Assembly (NCBI RefSeq): GCF_025567625.1
Contig: NZ_JAOQJC010000009.1
Coordinates: 124,001 to 188,000 of the forward strand
Source of the DNA: Paenibacillus sp. J5C2022
Lineage (GTDB): Bacteria > Bacillota > Bacilli > Paenibacillales > Paenibacillaceae
Reading direction: 5' to 3'
Length of the DNA stretch: 64,000 nt
Numbering within the stretch: position 1 is the first letter of the stretch; each line of letters begins with the position of its first letter. The notes under the pieces were generated by a model. That model saw only the letters and a program-made list of their open reading frames with translations. It did no database searches and was not told the DNA's origin. The position numbers and the translations under genes were made by a program. Positions 62,176 to 64,000 of this stretch are shown piece after piece.

Positions 62176-63999
62176 TTAAGCTCTCGCTTCCCATAATATT
62201 GGGGTATTCACTAATGGAGCTGCGGAGCATCGTATCGTAAAATGCGTAGCTGTCATGTCCGAAATCCAAACATGCCCCATATTGCCAAGAGGAGTCGGGG
62301 AGACGTATTCCGGCAAATCGCTAAGACCGTGTTCAACGATGACGGAATCCGTCAATCCGCTTATCGTAGCAGTTCCGTGGTTGATTTGGCCGATATAGCC
62401 GAACGGAGACCATACGCCCGGGGTGCCGCCTGAGACACAGACATGGCCGATGGGCTTCCCTTTTCCAATGTCTTTACTCCAAATAATGGACATCGGTGTA
62501 TAAGTTCCTGCCGTTGGAACTGCAGTACCGTAACGTTGGAGGGCTCCAGACAGCGTAAAGTCGCTGCTTATTTTTTCTGCTCCGCTTTCCGTCACAACCG
62601 TCTCGTATGTAATCTTCTCCACGGCGTTCGGGCAATCGTAACTGTTGTTCATAATATACACGTTGCCTTTCGGATTGCTTCTAAATCGGATCGCACCTAA
62701 GCCTGAGCCTGTTTTGATCAAATTGCTGCTTATAATGCCTGATCCGTTGCTGATCCCGATTTGGCCATTCGTATCTTCGAACGTGTTCCCTGTAAATACG
62801 AAAGATTCGATTAGCTTAATAGAATTGGACGCTGCATCTGAAGCTGTAAATCCGCCTTGGATAAAGCGATTGCCGGACACCGTACAATTGCTGGCCTGCA
62901 GGAGAACCTTGCAATCGCTTACCATATTGCCGGAGACGGCGGCATTTGAAGCCACTATGCCCGGGTAATGTGAAACTGCATGCATGACCCCTCTGACATG
63001 ATTTCCTGTGATGGACACCTTCTCCACAACAGCCTGGTTAGTGAGGAATTGTATGCCCTCCCCGTCCGATACGTTCTCGACCGTGTTCCCCGTTATCGAG
63101 CTTTCCCCTCCCGGATTATGAGTGGGATTGTTGCCGACGGAATTGTCCATCCGGATCCCGGCGGTTCTGACATTCTTAATCACATTCCCGGAAACAGTAA
63201 AATTCGTAATGCTTGCGAGCGCGATACCGTAACGCAGGTTTTTAAGTGTATTGCCGCTAATGACCATATTATGGAGGTTGCTTTCAGCAGTTCCTAACAC
63301 TTCATCATTGGAATTGATCCCGCCGCCGATTGAATTGGAGAGACCGAACGTACTCACGCCGTCGTACAGGAAGTTGCCGATGACTTCACCATTATACATG
63401 CCCTCCGGGCTGCCGGCGTGTTTAAGCAAAATACCGTCGCCGTTATGGTGATGGATCCGGTTGTTGGCTACGCGCCAATTCCAGCTCCCTCCAATCCTTA
63501 TTCCTTCTTCGCCCAAATAATAAACGTCATTGCCTTCTACCGTGAAATTGTTGCAGTGAGTGATATTCATAGCATCCGTACGATAAGTGACATCCAAAGA
63601 TGACAGTTTGAACTTGCTCGAATCCTGGACATATATCCCATGCGCTTGTTTGGAAAACATATTCGTCGTTTTCGAGCTGGATATTTTCAGGTTTTCCACG
63701 AAGAATTCGGTGCAGTTAAGGAAAGTAAGTATCGTAATGGTATCGGACGTATTGTCTAGAAAAAGTTCCGCTTTCGTACCCAGTAAGCTCACTTTTTGTC
63801 CTGTTAGTGTAAACCCGTCTGTGATCCGGTACTTCCCATTGGGGAAATAGACGACGCCTCCACCCGGAAAAGAGGATGAAACGTATGCTATCGTTCCACG
63901 GATCGCTTCCGTATCGTCGGTTGTTCCGTCTCCCTTTGCGCCGAACCACCGGACATCGATCGTATCGTCCGCCATCAACCGTTTGAACCGGGCACCGGA
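62176..63999 (-). CDS. beta-helix, tail-spike-like protein (5' end outside the window)
   Basis: At least 600 residues. The frame stays open upstream of Met 63978 to the window edge, so the true start may lie outside. DVRWFGAKGDGTTDDTEAI is the signature of the pectate-lyase-3 fold shared by phage tail spikes and bacterial polysaccharide lyases. About twelve beta-helix turns follow, with repeated VSGN and ITGN Asn ladders. The last 60 residues (TDSVIVEHGLSDLP, HVWISDMTATHFTIRC) look like the small C-terminal domain of tail fibres. It leads into the GH110-like gene and probably acts on a glycan. Confidence 0.75.
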   Translation of the reverse strand, partial: SGARFKRLMADDTIDVRWFGAKGDGTTDDTEAIRGTIAYVSSSFPGGGVVYFPNGKYRITDGFTLTGQKVSLLGTKAELFLDNTSDTITILTFLNCTEFFVENLKISSSKTTNMFSKQAHGIYVQDSSKFKLSSLDVTYRTDAMNITHCNNFTVEGNDVYYLGEEGIRIGGSWNWRVANNRIHHHNGDGILLKHAGSPEGMYNGEVIGNFLYDGVSTFGLSNSIGGGINSNDEVLGTAESNLHNMVISGNTLKNLRYGIALASITNFTVSGNVIKNVRTAGIRMDNSVGNNPTHNPGGESSITGNTVENVSDGEGIQFLTNQAVVEKVSITGNHVRGVMHAVSHYPGIVASNAAVSGNMVSDCKVLLQASNCTVSGNRFIQGGFTASDAASNSIKLIESFVFTGNTFEDTNGQIGISNGSGIISSNLIKTGSGLGAIRFRSNPKGNVYIMNNSYDCPNAVEKITYETVVTESGAEKISSDFTLSGALQRYGTAVPTAGTYTPMSIIWSKDIGKGKPIGHVCVSGGTPGVWSPFGYIGQINHGTATISGLTDSVIVEHGLSDLPEYVSPTPLGNMGHVWISDMTATHFTIRCSAAPLVNTPILWEARA

Positions 64000-64000
64000 C

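Noticed and set aside
1-64000. CRISPR arrays, rRNA genes, complete insertion sequences or prophage genes
   Set aside because: None seen. The tail-spike-like protein is the only phage-like item and no other phage gene accompanies it.

Overview
The window looks like chromosomal DNA of a spore-forming, low-to-mid GC Firmicute of the Paenibacillus type. The evidence is a CcpA regulator, a divergent acsA/acuAC pair, YtcP/LplB-type ABC permeases with YesM/YesN-type regulators, multi-domain AraC regulators, small DUF1292/DUF1885/DUF1054/DUF3892 proteins, a VanZ-like protein, a structured rpsD leader and strong AGGAGG ribosome binding sites. GTG and TTG starts are frequent. Genus is inferred from gene families and style, not measured.

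Region 1 (1-11.2 kb): an HPr-fold protein without the catalytic histidine, an M29 aminopeptidase, a lipoprotein and a GAF-GAF-GGDEF diguanylate cyclase, all on the minus strand. Then rpsD behind a structured leader, an NfeD-flotillin pair with a SigW-like promoter, and a class A penicillin-binding protein with two FN3 domains and a repeat-rich linker. Region 2 (11.5-22.4 kb): carbon metabolism and its control. It holds acsA, acuA and acuC around a cre-like site, ccpA-mtnN, a zinc-finger-like protein, a VanZ protein, a DJ-1/PfpI protein, and a PTS operon of EIICBA and enzyme I that lacks HPr. Region 3 (22.5-29 kb): a glutamine-rich low-complexity protein, a CoA-binding protein gene broken by an amber codon, aroK-aroA, gnd and several unknowns. 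Region 4 (29-36 kb): an RND exporter, an MFS exporter, speA and small conserved proteins. Region 5 (36-45.7 kb): secreted and small proteins, an nrtR-pncA-pncB NAD salvage operon, a ZosA-like metal ATPase with a PerR-like box, a HAD phosphatase, a zinc-ribbon membrane protein and a YjfB-like protein.

Region 6 (45.7-64 kb) is an accessory carbohydrate block, visibly more AT-rich. One transcription unit encodes two ABC permeases, a YesM-type kinase and a YesN-type regulator. The next encodes a binding protein, a 782-residue protein of unknown function with an internal duplication, and a decayed sugar isomerase. Both units start at promoters sharing a 41-base element at identical spacing. Past a tRNA-Val(GAC) gene flanked by gene remnants there is a second module: a membrane-anchored AraC regulator, a second binding protein without permeases, a probable GH110-like beta-helix glycosidase and a tail-spike-like beta-helix protein that runs off the window. 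No sugar ABC ATPase is present, so a shared ATPase elsewhere must power import.

Limits: all calls come from reading the sequence. No database search, folding or statistics were run. Starts were chosen from visible ribosome binding sites.
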